The position numbers were made by a program, and so were the translations under genes. A stretch of DNA of 64,000 bases from an uncultured Bacteroidia bacterium (GTDB taxonomy: Bacteria; Bacteroidota; Bacteroidia; Bacteroidales; F082). This document shows positions 1 to 7,786 of the stretch, piece after piece; position 1 is the stretch's first letter, and every line of letters starts with the position of its first letter. The notes under the pieces were generated by a model, which was given only the letters and a program-made list of their open reading frames with translations, did no database searches and was not told where the DNA came from. The stretch spans positions 22,592-86,591 of the forward strand of contig CACXUM010000013.1 of the NCBI GenBank assembly GCA_902770835.1. Reading direction: 5' to 3'.

Positions 1-1
1 T

Positions 2-376
2 ACCGTGGCTCTGGCAGTGTATTTCTACCTTGGCCTGGCTGACGAAGCCCGCACCAACATGCTCTTGAATTGGGGCTACATCTTGATTGTACTTGGCATT
101 GTCATTGCATTGGTTTCAGTCGTTTTCACCGCTGGCGTCAAAGGCCTGAATGGTAAGACACTACTGATTGCCATCATTGCATTTGCTGCTATTGCAGTTG
201 TAGCCTACATTATGTCGAAAGGCGCTTTCGAAATCCCCTATCAAGCCGGCGAAACCCTCTATTCGGGCAAGACGCACGGTTGGGTCGAACTCGGCCTTAA
301 CTTCTTCTATGTCACTTTTGTAGTCGCTATTCTTTCCATCCTGTTCTCCGTATTGTACAAGGCAGTTAAAAAGTAA
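2..376 (+). CDS. Small integral membrane protein of an ExbB/ExbD operon (5' partial)
   Basis: The frame is open from the first base, so the gene starts upstream of the window; an in-frame GTG at 5 is probably internal. About 124 residues are visible, with four hydrophobic segments (roughly residues 1-10, 18-38, 50-67 and 96-117) and a basic C-terminus. It ends 11 bases before an ExbD gene, and a second ExbD follows. In Bacteroidetes the usual order is ExbB/TolQ-like channel, small multi-pass membrane protein of unknown function, ExbD, ExbD, so this is most likely that second gene. The role in proton-motive-force transduction to the outer membrane is inferred from context; the protein has no motif I recognise. 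Confidence 0.7.
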   Translation, partial: TVALAVYFYLGLADEARTNMLLNWGYILIVLGIVIALVSVVFTAGVKGLNGKTLLIAIIAFAAIAVVAYIMSKGAFEIPYQAGETLYSGKTHGWVELGLNFFYVTFVVAILSILFSVLYKAVKK

Positions 377-387
377 AACATTTCATC

Positions 388-957
388 ATGGCAAGAAAAA
401 CTCCGGAAATCAATTCAAGTTCGCAGGCTGACATAGCATTCTTGCTGTTGTGTTTCTTCCTGATGACGACTTCGATGGACGTTGACTACGGTATCACCCG
501 TCGTCTACCTCCCCCTGTCGAGCAAAACGACGAGGACGTGAAGGTCAAGGAAAGGAACGTGATGAATGTAATGGTAAACAAGAGCGATAGGTTGCTGGTC
601 AATGGCCGCCCCTCAGACATCTCCATGCTGAAGGACCTCGCCAAAGACTTCATGACCCCAAAACCTGGCGACGAAACCGCTCCTGAAGTGGAAACCAAGA
701 CTTTCGATTTGGTGGGCGATGTGCTCATGTCGAAGGGCGTGATTTCGCTTCAGAACGACCGCGGCACCTCGTATGCTATGTATATCAGTGTGCAGAATGA
801 GTTGGCACGCGCCTTCAACGAAATGAAGGAAGAATTGGCTTGGAAGAAATTCCACAAGCACCTTGACCAACTCAATGAAGATCAAACCAAGGCCATCAAC
901 GAGGCTGTGCCCGTGCGTGTCAGTGAGGCTGAGCCTGTTGAGTACAAAACTAACTAA
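388..957 (+). CDS. exbD: ExbD/TolR-family biopolymer transport protein
   Basis: A 189-residue protein with the ExbD layout: a short charged N-terminus, one membrane helix at about residues 13-30 (AFLLLCFFLMTTSM), and a periplasmic domain. The Asp just before the helix (QADIAFLL) corresponds to the conserved transmembrane Asp of ExbD/TolR that takes part in proton flow. The proline-rich stretch RRLPPP after the helix is common in the Bacteroidetes versions. The periplasmic part is longer than in E. coli ExbD (about 141 residues in all). It would work with an ExbB channel and the second ExbD downstream to energise outer-membrane processes. It lies 11 bases after the small membrane protein and 14 bases before the next gene, so all are probably co-transcribed. 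Confidence 0.9.
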   Translation: MARKTPEINSSSQADIAFLLLCFFLMTTSMDVDYGITRRLPPPVEQNDEDVKVKERNVMNVMVNKSDRLLVNGRPSDISMLKDLAKDFMTPKPGDETAPEVETKTFDLVGDVLMSKGVISLQNDRGTSYAMYISVQNELARAFNEMKEELAWKKFHKHLDQLNEDQTKAINEAVPVRVSEAEPVEYKTN

Positions 958-963
958 AGGAGG
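956..963 (+). promoter_or_regulatory. Strong Shine-Dalgarno sequence before the second exbD
   Basis: AAAGGAGG overlaps the stop codon of the first exbD and lies 8 bases before the ATG at 972. Consensus sites like this are rare in this window, where most starts have AT-rich leaders, so it may raise translation of the second ExbD or couple it to the first. Confidence 0.7.
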
Positions 964-971
964 ATTGAGAT

Positions 972-1439
972 ATGGGTAAATTCAGAAAAGAAGGGAAAAA
1001 GGAAGTGCCGCAAGTGAGCACGTCTTCACTGCCCGACATCGTTTACATGTTGATATTCTTCTTCATGATCACCACTTCGATGCGTGACGTGGAACTGAAG
1101 GTGAAAACCGCCATGCCAAAGGCTTCGGAAATCCAGAAACTGGAGCGCAAGGCATTGGTGAGCAGCATCTACATCGGCCCGCCGCGTGATACGAAACTCG
1201 GTACCGAATCGCGTATCCAACTCGACGATGCCTTCGCCCGTACGACCGACATCGCCGACTGGATTCAAAAAGAGCGCGACTCGCGCAGTGAGGCCGACCG
1301 CCCGCTGTTGACCACCGCCCTGAAGGTGCATAGAGAGACCCGTATGGGTGTCGTCACCGACGTGAAGCAAGAACTTCGTAAGGTGGGTGCCTTCCGTATC
1401 AACTACACGACATTGAAGGGTAGCGCCTTGGAGAACTAA
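972..1439 (+). CDS. exbD: Second ExbD/TolR-family biopolymer transport protein
   Basis: A 155-residue ExbD paralogue. The membrane helix is at about residues 20-37, preceded by the conserved Asp (LPDIVYMLIFFFMITTSM). The periplasmic part has a run of acidic residues and ends in a short beta-rich segment. Two different ExbD proteins in one operon are normal in Bacteroidetes and probably form a heteromeric plug in the ExbB channel. The ATG at 972 is supported by the consensus ribosome-binding site. A terminator-like hairpin follows, so this is likely the last gene of the exb operon. Confidence 0.9.
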   Translation: MGKFRKEGKKEVPQVSTSSLPDIVYMLIFFFMITTSMRDVELKVKTAMPKASEIQKLERKALVSSIYIGPPRDTKLGTESRIQLDDAFARTTDIADWIQKERDSRSEADRPLLTTALKVHRETRMGVVTDVKQELRKVGAFRINYTTLKGSALEN

Positions 1440-1462
1440 ACTTTGGTTTGGTAACCAAATGG

Positions 1463-1502
1463 AAGGGCAGCAATGAAAATTGTTGCCCTTTCGCAATTTT
1501 TG
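1463..1502 (+). terminator. Probable terminator after the exbD pair
   Basis: A 10-base stem (AAGGGCAGCA against TGTTGCCCTT, one mismatch) with an 8-base loop, followed after a few bases by TTTTT. It separates exbD from the lipoprotein gene that starts at 1545. Confidence 0.5.
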
Positions 1503-1544
1503 GGCCAATACGCCGTTATAGTCACAACACAAACACAAAGCAAT

Positions 1545-2645
1545 ATGAAAAAACACTTCATCACCGTGATAGCCCTGACGCTTGCCGTCACGCTCACCAC
1601 TTTCACCAGTTGCAGAAAACCCAAGGCCGAAGACAACACCCCCGCCAAGGAAGGCCTTTATCTCGGCATTGTCGGGTTCAATTCCAACCTCTACACCATG
1701 CCTCTTGGCTTGCTCAATCAAGACACCAAGCATACTTTTGAGAATTTCATCGATGACCTCGTCATGCAAAACGGCACCATCCTCTATCATGCCGTCAACA
1801 CTGGCATCAACAGCCTAACCTCGGCTCGAATCCCTGAGAACCTCATCAACGTTTCCATCGTGACCTTCACCGACGGCCTCGACCAAGGCTCATACGTGGA
1901 AGGCGGCTACAACTCAGGCAACGAATACCTGTCGGCTGTCAACAACAGAATCATGAACGACCTCATCGGCGGAACCAACATTTCAGCCTATTCCATCGGC
2001 GTGCGCGGCTCCGACGTGAACGATGTGGAGAGTTTCCGCAACAACCTTAAGAAGTTGTCGAGCGACCCCGTTCACAACGTTTTCGAAGTGAACAGCATGA
2101 ACGAGGCTTCTGAGATGTTTGCCGAAATTGCAAAGCAGCTTTACAACCAGAGCATGTACTACAACATCACTCTGAAACTGCCGGCACAAGAGCCCAACAC
2201 CAAGATCCGTTTCACTTTCGACAATGTGAGTGATGCAAACGACTCGCAATGCTACATTGAGGGCATCTACATCCGCAACAATGGCAAAGGCCAACTGACT
2301 GATTTGGTTTATGTTGGTATGGAAAGCATGGCCAGTAGCGTCATCACTGCCACATCGGAAGGCATCTTCGACGTGTTCGCATTCCGCAACCTCACCGACC
2401 TCAATGGCAATCAAATGGGTACCGAAAACGTGAAGCAATGGAGTTGGATTGAATCCAACACCAGTTGGCAGCTCAACAGCGAGTTTACGCCCTCGGGCAA
2501 CACCGTAATCATCAACGAATACAAGAGCGCGATGATTATGCTTGTGCTTGACTGTTCGAGTTCGCTCGGCGCCGACTTCGTCAAAATGAAGACTGCCGCC
2601 AACCAGTTCATCGAAACCTTGAGCGGCAACTACAACGGACGTTGA
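1545..2645 (+). CDS. Lipoprotein with an apparently circularly permuted von Willebrand A domain
   Basis: The open frame reaches back to 1473, but ATG 1545 gives a proper lipoprotein signal with lipobox Cys23 (TTFTSC), so the mature 366-residue precursor product should be membrane anchored. After the signal the chain begins with what is normally vWA strand 2 (residues 38-54, LGIVGFNSNLYTMPL), then the MIDAS threonine motif NGT (Thr78), the strand with FTDG (Asp110), and the last vWA strand and helix (YSIGVRG to about 200). A beta-rich insert follows, and the first vWA strand with the metal motif D336-x-S338-x-S340 and its helix close the protein. All MIDAS elements are present but in rotated order. 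It probably binds a metal-dependent partner at the envelope. It lies downstream of the exbD genes behind a hairpin. Confidence 0.75.
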   Translation: MKKHFITVIALTLAVTLTTFTSCRKPKAEDNTPAKEGLYLGIVGFNSNLYTMPLGLLNQDTKHTFENFIDDLVMQNGTILYHAVNTGINSLTSARIPENLINVSIVTFTDGLDQGSYVEGGYNSGNEYLSAVNNRIMNDLIGGTNISAYSIGVRGSDVNDVESFRNNLKKLSSDPVHNVFEVNSMNEASEMFAEIAKQLYNQSMYYNITLKLPAQEPNTKIRFTFDNVSDANDSQCYIEGIYIRNNGKGQLTDLVYVGMESMASSVITATSEGIFDVFAFRNLTDLNGNQMGTENVKQWSWIESNTSWQLNSEFTPSGNTVIINEYKSAMIMLVLDCSSSLGADFVKMKTAANQFIETLSGNYNGR

Positions 2646-2708
2646 ATCATTCGAGAAAGAAAACTGTCGATGGCCACGGCCGCATTGATGCGGTTGTGGT
2701 CATTGGCA

Positions 2709-4226
2709 TTAATGATGGAATCTGTTCTTGTGAACGTCAAGTTTTTCCTTGAAGTTGGCCAAACGAGTGCCCGCCGCCGACAAGGTATCGGACAAGCCGT
2801 TTTCCACCGTTCCTTCACCTGCGCTGCCCCCTCTCCAATAACGCTCAGAGAAAGCCGCCAATGTTTCAATTTCAGCCAACTCCAATCCTTTTAAATAAAA
2901 CCATCCACCATTTCCAGAAGCCGTCTGCAAAAAAACACGGCTTGAAGCAGGGCGATTATCATCACAATCGAAGTCAATCCTATCTGCCTCGATGTCAGGA
3001 ATATCAGTAACCATATTGATACCCAAATCACGGGCTTTTTTCCGTATAATGTCGACTTCCTCATCAGAGCAATCCCCCGCACCTTTCCATTGCAGATAAT
3101 TCAACTTATAGAACTCCATTATACCCAACAACTTATTTAACTCATTGAATGTCAATTTATTCACAAACTTATCAAGACTAACGCCGCGATAAGGGCAAGC
3201 AGCACAATCGTGGACTTCCAGATTCGAAATGCAGCCCTCTTCGTCCAACAGTTGGGTCAAAGTGTTTTCCGCCCAATGCCTATTGCCCGAAATGGTAGCC
3301 TTGCCGCATTTCACCGTCAAACGGTACTCGTCAGGATTGTCGAAATGGGTCTTTGTGTCATAAACCACTTTCCTCAGCCTCTTTTTCTTTGAATCAAACT
3401 GCTGATATTCTTTTGGTTCTGGAATCACATCGGTCTTTGTATCGAGTTCATAATAGCGCACATAATCCACCCGCAACTCCACGGGCAGTTTAGTCGTGTC
3501 GATGTAGGGCGAGCCTTCACGACCCAATTGAGTGTCGAGGATGAGGTAGTAGTCTTGGTTGCTGAATGGGAACTGACCGTCCACGCCCTTGCGGAAGCGC
3601 GGGTAGCAGAATGTCCGCCGCCCATTGACAAAAAACACGAGGCTATCTTGAAAACGCTCCACACCGAAGGTGTTGAATTCGCCTTCGTTATATTTAGGAT
3701 AGGCCACATACGGCGGATTGTGTCGCTTGCGCAGGTTGTAGGTGTAATAAGTGTGAACCGTGTGATTCACAAAGGGTTCGTTCCTGAAATGTTCCATGAT
3801 GTCGATTTCGCCACCAAGTGGCCAATGCAAGGCTTTCGGCGACTGCGGCAGCATCCAAATGGCAGGCCAGTAGCCATGTGCCCAATCGAACTTGGCCCTC
3901 ACCTCAACACGTCCAAAGCCAAACGCTTTGCGGTCTTTGCTCCAAACGCCACCCGTCAAAAAGGGTGCTTTATCGTTGGGGATGAAGGTGTTGGCCATGC
4001 CACGAAGCACAAGGTTGCCATCCTCGAAAGCGTAAAGCGAGTCGTGCGGACTCATGTGGATGGCCCAATCGGCATTGTTCCGCCCAATCTTCGACCAAAC
4101 CAAAGTGTTTAAAGTTCCAGAGTTGAATTCGTCGTTCCAAATCAAGGCATAGCGGCGGTGTTCCTGTGGACATGAAACCTGCGCCAATCCTATGAGCATC
4201 AGCAAAATACAAGTCAATCTTTTCAT
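2709..4226 (-). CDS. GH16-family glycoside hydrolase with a GH20-like C-terminal region
   Basis: 505 residues. A signal sequence ends near Cys19 (possible lipoprotein). Residues about 25-265 read as a GH16 beta-glucanase/laminarinase fold; the catalytic motif E140-I-D142-I-M-E145 supplies nucleophile and acid/base, so it should cleave beta-1,3 or related glucans. From about 285 the sequence changes to a hexosaminidase-like stretch: a segment ending HWAENTLTQLL resembles the GH20 domain-2, and YRGVSLDKF resembles the start of the GH20 barrel. The middle of the barrel, with the GH20 Asp-Glu pair, is missing; only a short tail with SERYWRGG remains. The GH20 part is therefore probably not catalytic and may bind sugars. 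The gene converges with the vWA lipoprotein gene. Confidence 0.75.
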   Translation of the reverse strand: MKRLTCILLMLIGLAQVSCPQEHRRYALIWNDEFNSGTLNTLVWSKIGRNNADWAIHMSPHDSLYAFEDGNLVLRGMANTFIPNDKAPFLTGGVWSKDRKAFGFGRVEVRAKFDWAHGYWPAIWMLPQSPKALHWPLGGEIDIMEHFRNEPFVNHTVHTYYTYNLRKRHNPPYVAYPKYNEGEFNTFGVERFQDSLVFFVNGRRTFCYPRFRKGVDGQFPFSNQDYYLILDTQLGREGSPYIDTTKLPVELRVDYVRYYELDTKTDVIPEPKEYQQFDSKKKRLRKVVYDTKTHFDNPDEYRLTVKCGKATISGNRHWAENTLTQLLDEEGCISNLEVHDCAACPYRGVSLDKFVNKLTFNELNKLLGIMEFYKLNYLQWKGAGDCSDEEVDIIRKKARDLGINMVTDIPDIEADRIDFDCDDNRPASSRVFLQTASGNGGWFYLKGLELAEIETLAAFSERYWRGGSAGEGTVENGLSDTLSAAGTRLANFKEKLDVHKNRFHH

Positions 4227-4298
4227 GGCATCTTCCAGTATTATGGCGTAAAATTACGGATTTTGTCGATTGTTTCTGACAATTTCGTTTTTGTTTGT

Positions 4299-4306
4299 TA
4301 TTTTTG
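4299..4306 (+). promoter_or_regulatory. -7 box (TATTTTTG) upstream of the formyl-THF cyclo-ligase gene
   Basis: Matches the Bacteroidetes TAnnTTTG consensus, 90 bases before the ATG. A clear -33 box at the right distance is not obvious. Confidence 0.5.
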
Positions 4307-4395
4307 CCGCTAAGTTTGAACCTAAAAAAGGCAACCATGCCCTACGGATTGAGTTTCAACATAATAAAAACAATTGATATACAATAAATTACGAT

Positions 4396-4920
4396 ATGGA
4401 CAAAAAAGAATTGCGTACACAAATCAAAGCATTGAAAAAACAACATACCAAGGAGCAACTTTTAGAACAATCGGAGAAGATTTTGGCCCGATTGGAGCAA
4501 CATCCCGACTTCGTGAAGGCCGAAAAAATCATGCTTTACAGTGCCTTGCCCGATGAGGTGCAAACGCAAAGTTTCCTCGACAAGTGGCACTTGCAAAAGA
4601 AAATCATCCTCCCAACGGTGGTCGGCGACGACATCATCCCCGTGGAATACGCCCAAGAAACGACTTTTGCCGTGGGTGACTTCAATATCTTGGAGCCTCA
4701 AAATGAGCCTTATACGGGCGATTTTGACTTGATTATAGTCCCCGGTGTGGCCTTCGACCGCAAAGGCAACCGTATCGGGCGCGGACGAGGCTACTACGAC
4801 CGATTCCTCAACCAGCATTTGGGCGTGAAGCGCATCGGCATCTGCTTTGATTTCCAATTGGTTGACGAAGTGCCAACCGAGCCTTTCGACATCAAAATGG
4901 ACGAAGTGATTTCATTTTGA
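4396..4920 (+). CDS. 5-formyltetrahydrofolate cyclo-ligase
   Basis: 174 residues, the usual length for MTHFS (YgfA/FAU1 type). It converts 5-formyl-THF to 5,10-methenyl-THF using ATP. The family signature near the C-terminus is intact: VPGVAFDRKGNRIGRGRGYYD, whose glycine/arginine loop binds phosphate. The N-terminal basic helix with KxxLR-like residues is also typical. The protein is cytosolic. It has its own promoter-like box and is flanked by a divergent hydrolase gene and a separately promoted peptidase gene, so it is probably monocistronic. Confidence 0.93.
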   Translation: MDKKELRTQIKALKKQHTKEQLLEQSEKILARLEQHPDFVKAEKIMLYSALPDEVQTQSFLDKWHLQKKIILPTVVGDDIIPVEYAQETTFAVGDFNILEPQNEPYTGDFDLIIVPGVAFDRKGNRIGRGRGYYDRFLNQHLGVKRIGICFDFQLVDEVPTEPFDIKMDEVISF

Positions 4921-4972
4921 AGAATTTTATAGAAATATTTACCATAATTGCCGTTCATTTCGATTATTTACC

Positions 4973-4980
4973 TATTTTTG
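4973..4980 (+). promoter_or_regulatory. -7 box (TATTTTTG) upstream of the C10 peptidase gene
   Basis: TATTTTTG 28 bases before the ATG at 5009, with a TTG at 4948-4950 (22-base spacer) as a possible -33 box. Confidence 0.55.
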
Positions 4981-5008
4981 AGGCCTTAATTCAGAAATTT
5001 TCAACTCT

Positions 5009-7786
5009 ATGAAAAAACATCTCACATTTCTCGTTGTCATGTTGCTTGGCATGACCTCATTGAACGCCCGTCCGGTTGACGTGGCACAAGCCAAACAAAT
5101 CGCACAACAATTCGTTAGTGCCAATTTCAGCAACATTCAGGAAAACAGTGCATTGGAATTAGTCTACACGGGAGTTTCGACCCGAGGCGAAGCCTGTTTC
5201 TACACTTTCAACAAGGGCGAAAGTGGCTTCGTCATCGTGTCGGCTGACGACCGTTTCCGTCCCATTGTGGGCTATTCGGACGAAGGCCCGTTTGCGACCG
5301 AAAACCCTTCGCCCGAACTGATGTTCTACCTCGACAAAATCATCGAGGCACGCACAAGCCGCAATGCCGTTTCCATCGACCGCACTGTCGAGGAATGGCA
5401 GAGTGTGGCCACCACGGGCAAACTGCTCTCGCGCAATGGTGGTCGTGGCGTGGACTACATCTGCACCACCAAGTGGAACCAAGATTCACCCTATAACCTT
5501 TACGCACCCGAAGCCAACGGCGGATCGGGCGGTCGCTGCTATGCGGGCTGCGTGGCCACGGCCATGAGCCAAGTGATGAAACGCTGGAACCACCCGCAGC
5601 AAGGCACGGGCAGCCACTCCTATTATTGCTATGGCTACGGAACCCAATCGGCCAACTTTGGTGCCACCACCTACCAATGGGACTTGATGCCCGACCGACT
5701 CGGTGGTGCCTCCCAAGAGGAAATCGAGGCCGTGGCCTTGTTCATGTACCATTGCGGCGTGTCTGTCGACATGAACTTCTCGCCCAGCGGCAGTGGTGCC
5801 AATTCGTGGGATGTGCCTTACGCCATCAGGCATTATTTCTCCTACACCAACCAATGCAGCCTCAAGAGCCGCGACGAATACTCGCTCACCAACTGGCAAA
5901 ACATGCTCAAAGACCAGTTCGACATTGGCTGGCCGGTCTATTATTCGGGCTTCAGCAACGATGGCGGACACGCTTTCGTTTGCGATGGCTACGACGACAA
6001 CGACCTCTTCCACTTCAACTGGGGTTGGGGCGGCAGCAGCGACGGTTGGTTTGTGATTGACGAAATCGACTATGCAGGTTGGGCGCAAGCCATATTCAAT
6101 TATGTGCCTACCGATGTCTATGACTATATGCCCATGCAACCTGAGAACTTTGAGGTGAATTCGCACGGCGACTTCGATTATTCCGCCACGCTGACTTGGA
6201 CCAACCCTACCCAAAACATCCACTTTGAAGACCTGACTAACATCGACCAAATCGTGGTCACTCGCGATGGCGAAATCATCTATACCGAAGACAATGTGGC
6301 TCCCGGTGCCAACATGACCTTCACCGACCATTACCTGCCAACCGTGGTGAAATACGCTGTCTATGCCGTCGTCCACAACGCGAAAGGCATTGAAGCCATC
6401 GACGAGCAAGTTATCCTTGGCCCTTCCTGCGTCTGGCATATCGACATGACCGCCGAAGGCAGTGAAGGCTGGAACGGCGGTTCCCTTTCTTTTGTCAACG
6501 CTGCGGGAACGGAAATCCACCAACTGACCCTCTCCTCCACTTCTGCCAGCACCAATTTCGCTATACCCTTTGGTCATGTTGACATCCTTTGGAACATGCC
6601 TTCGCAACCCATTGAAAAGATGGGATTTGAAATCAAGGACAGCGATGGCAACCCCGTGATTGTTTTCGAAGGCCCCTCCACCGACCTTGGCCGAGGTTTG
6701 TTCTTCGTGGCTAATAATCATTGTGGCGGCAATGCCAACCCCTTTGCACCCACAAATCTGGTTGCCGTCCGCGACGGAAACAACGTCAACCTCACTTGGG
6801 ATGCCGCTGAAGGCGATGTCCGTCATTACTACATCTATCGCGACAATATTCTCTGCGCCGTGGCAGAAAACACCCATTTCACTGATACCGATGTGATTGA
6901 GGAGTTGCACAACTACCACGTCACCGCCATCAACGAGCAAGGCGAATCCGACCCGTCCAATTTCAGTTCAATCCATCCCGAGGGACTTTGCGAAGCACCT
7001 ACCAACCTGCGTTTCGAGATGACCACCAGCACCAAAGTGAAACTGATGTGGGACGAGCCACAAGACGAGAGCCTTACGGGATACATCGTCTACCGCCGCA
7101 CCAAAGGCGAGGAATTCAAGCGCATCAAAATGCTGACCAAGACATTCCACACCGACAACCTCGGCTCTCAAGACAATGCGCGTTATGAATACGCCGTTAC
7201 GGCCTTCTATTCCGACAGCGACTGCGAATCGGGCTATGCCGCAACGGAAAGCAATCCCGAATTGCATTTTGTGGAGGTCAACAAGACCATCATCCCACAA
7301 CATCTTGATTTCCTGTTCCACCAAGGCAACCTTGTCCTGCGTTGGCAAGAAGCCACTATGGCCAATTCCTACAATGTTTACCGTGACGGAGAACTGATTG
7401 CGCAAGGCCTCACCTACCCCACCTACACTGATGAGGACATCATCCCACAGCAACCTTATCGCTACACTGTGACAGGCCGCACCTCCTTGCTGGAGTCAAG
7501 TCCTTCCAATGAGGTTTATGTGGATTGGACAACAAATGTCAACGAAAACATTGATTATCAAGAAGTCAGCGTTTATCCTAATCCGACTGAGGATAAGGTT
7601 TACGTCGAAGCCAATGGCTTGCGCCAAGTCAAGGTTTTCAACCTGACGGGTCAGGAGATTCTGAACCAAACCGTGAGTGTCGGCCAAGTCACCCTCGACC
7701 TCTCAGCCCAACCTCAAGGTTGTTATTTCATCGAAACCTTGACCGACCAAGGTTGCAAAACAACAAAAATATTGAAAATCAAATAA
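5009..7786 (+). CDS. Secreted C10-family (streptopain-like) cysteine peptidase with FN3 repeats and T9SS sorting domain
   Basis: 925 residues. Signal peptide (about 1-20), a Spi/prodomain-like region (about 22-130), then the C10 catalytic domain: nucleophile Cys181 in CYAGCVATA and His321 in GGHAFVCDGYD, followed by HFNWGWGG. From about residue 375 there are several fibronectin-III-like beta domains. The last 75 residues form a type A T9SS sorting domain (start VYPNPTEDKVYV, with the expected short strands and a basic end), so the protein should cross the outer membrane through the PorT-type machinery and be anchored or released. It resembles SpeB, periodontain and interpain. The next gene starts immediately after the stop codon, so the two are coupled. 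Confidence 0.92.
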   Translation: MKKHLTFLVVMLLGMTSLNARPVDVAQAKQIAQQFVSANFSNIQENSALELVYTGVSTRGEACFYTFNKGESGFVIVSADDRFRPIVGYSDEGPFATENPSPELMFYLDKIIEARTSRNAVSIDRTVEEWQSVATTGKLLSRNGGRGVDYICTTKWNQDSPYNLYAPEANGGSGGRCYAGCVATAMSQVMKRWNHPQQGTGSHSYYCYGYGTQSANFGATTYQWDLMPDRLGGASQEEIEAVALFMYHCGVSVDMNFSPSGSGANSWDVPYAIRHYFSYTNQCSLKSRDEYSLTNWQNMLKDQFDIGWPVYYSGFSNDGGHAFVCDGYDDNDLFHFNWGWGGSSDGWFVIDEIDYAGWAQAIFNYVPTDVYDYMPMQPENFEVNSHGDFDYSATLTWTNPTQNIHFEDLTNIDQIVVTRDGEIIYTEDNVAPGANMTFTDHYLPTVVKYAVYAVVHNAKGIEAIDEQVILGPSCVWHIDMTAEGSEGWNGGSLSFVNAAGTEIHQLTLSSTSASTNFAIPFGHVDILWNMPSQPIEKMGFEIKDSDGNPVIVFEGPSTDLGRGLFFVANNHCGGNANPFAPTNLVAVRDGNNVNLTWDAAEGDVRHYYIYRDNILCAVAENTHFTDTDVIEELHNYHVTAINEQGESDPSNFSSIHPEGLCEAPTNLRFEMTTSTKVKLMWDEPQDESLTGYIVYRRTKGEEFKRIKMLTKTFHTDNLGSQDNARYEYAVTAFYSDSDCESGYAATESNPELHFVEVNKTIIPQHLDFLFHQGNLVLRWQEATMANSYNVYRDGELIAQGLTYPTYTDEDIIPQQPYRYTVTGRTSLLESSPSNEVYVDWTTNVNENIDYQEVSVYPNPTEDKVYVEANGLRQVKVFNLTGQEILNQTVSVGQVTLDLSAQPQGCYFIETLTDQGCKTTKILKIK

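Noticed and set aside
5486-6940. 484-codon minus-strand frame inside the C10 peptidase gene
   Set aside because: Antisense of a conserved catalytic domain; no start signal, no recognisable product.
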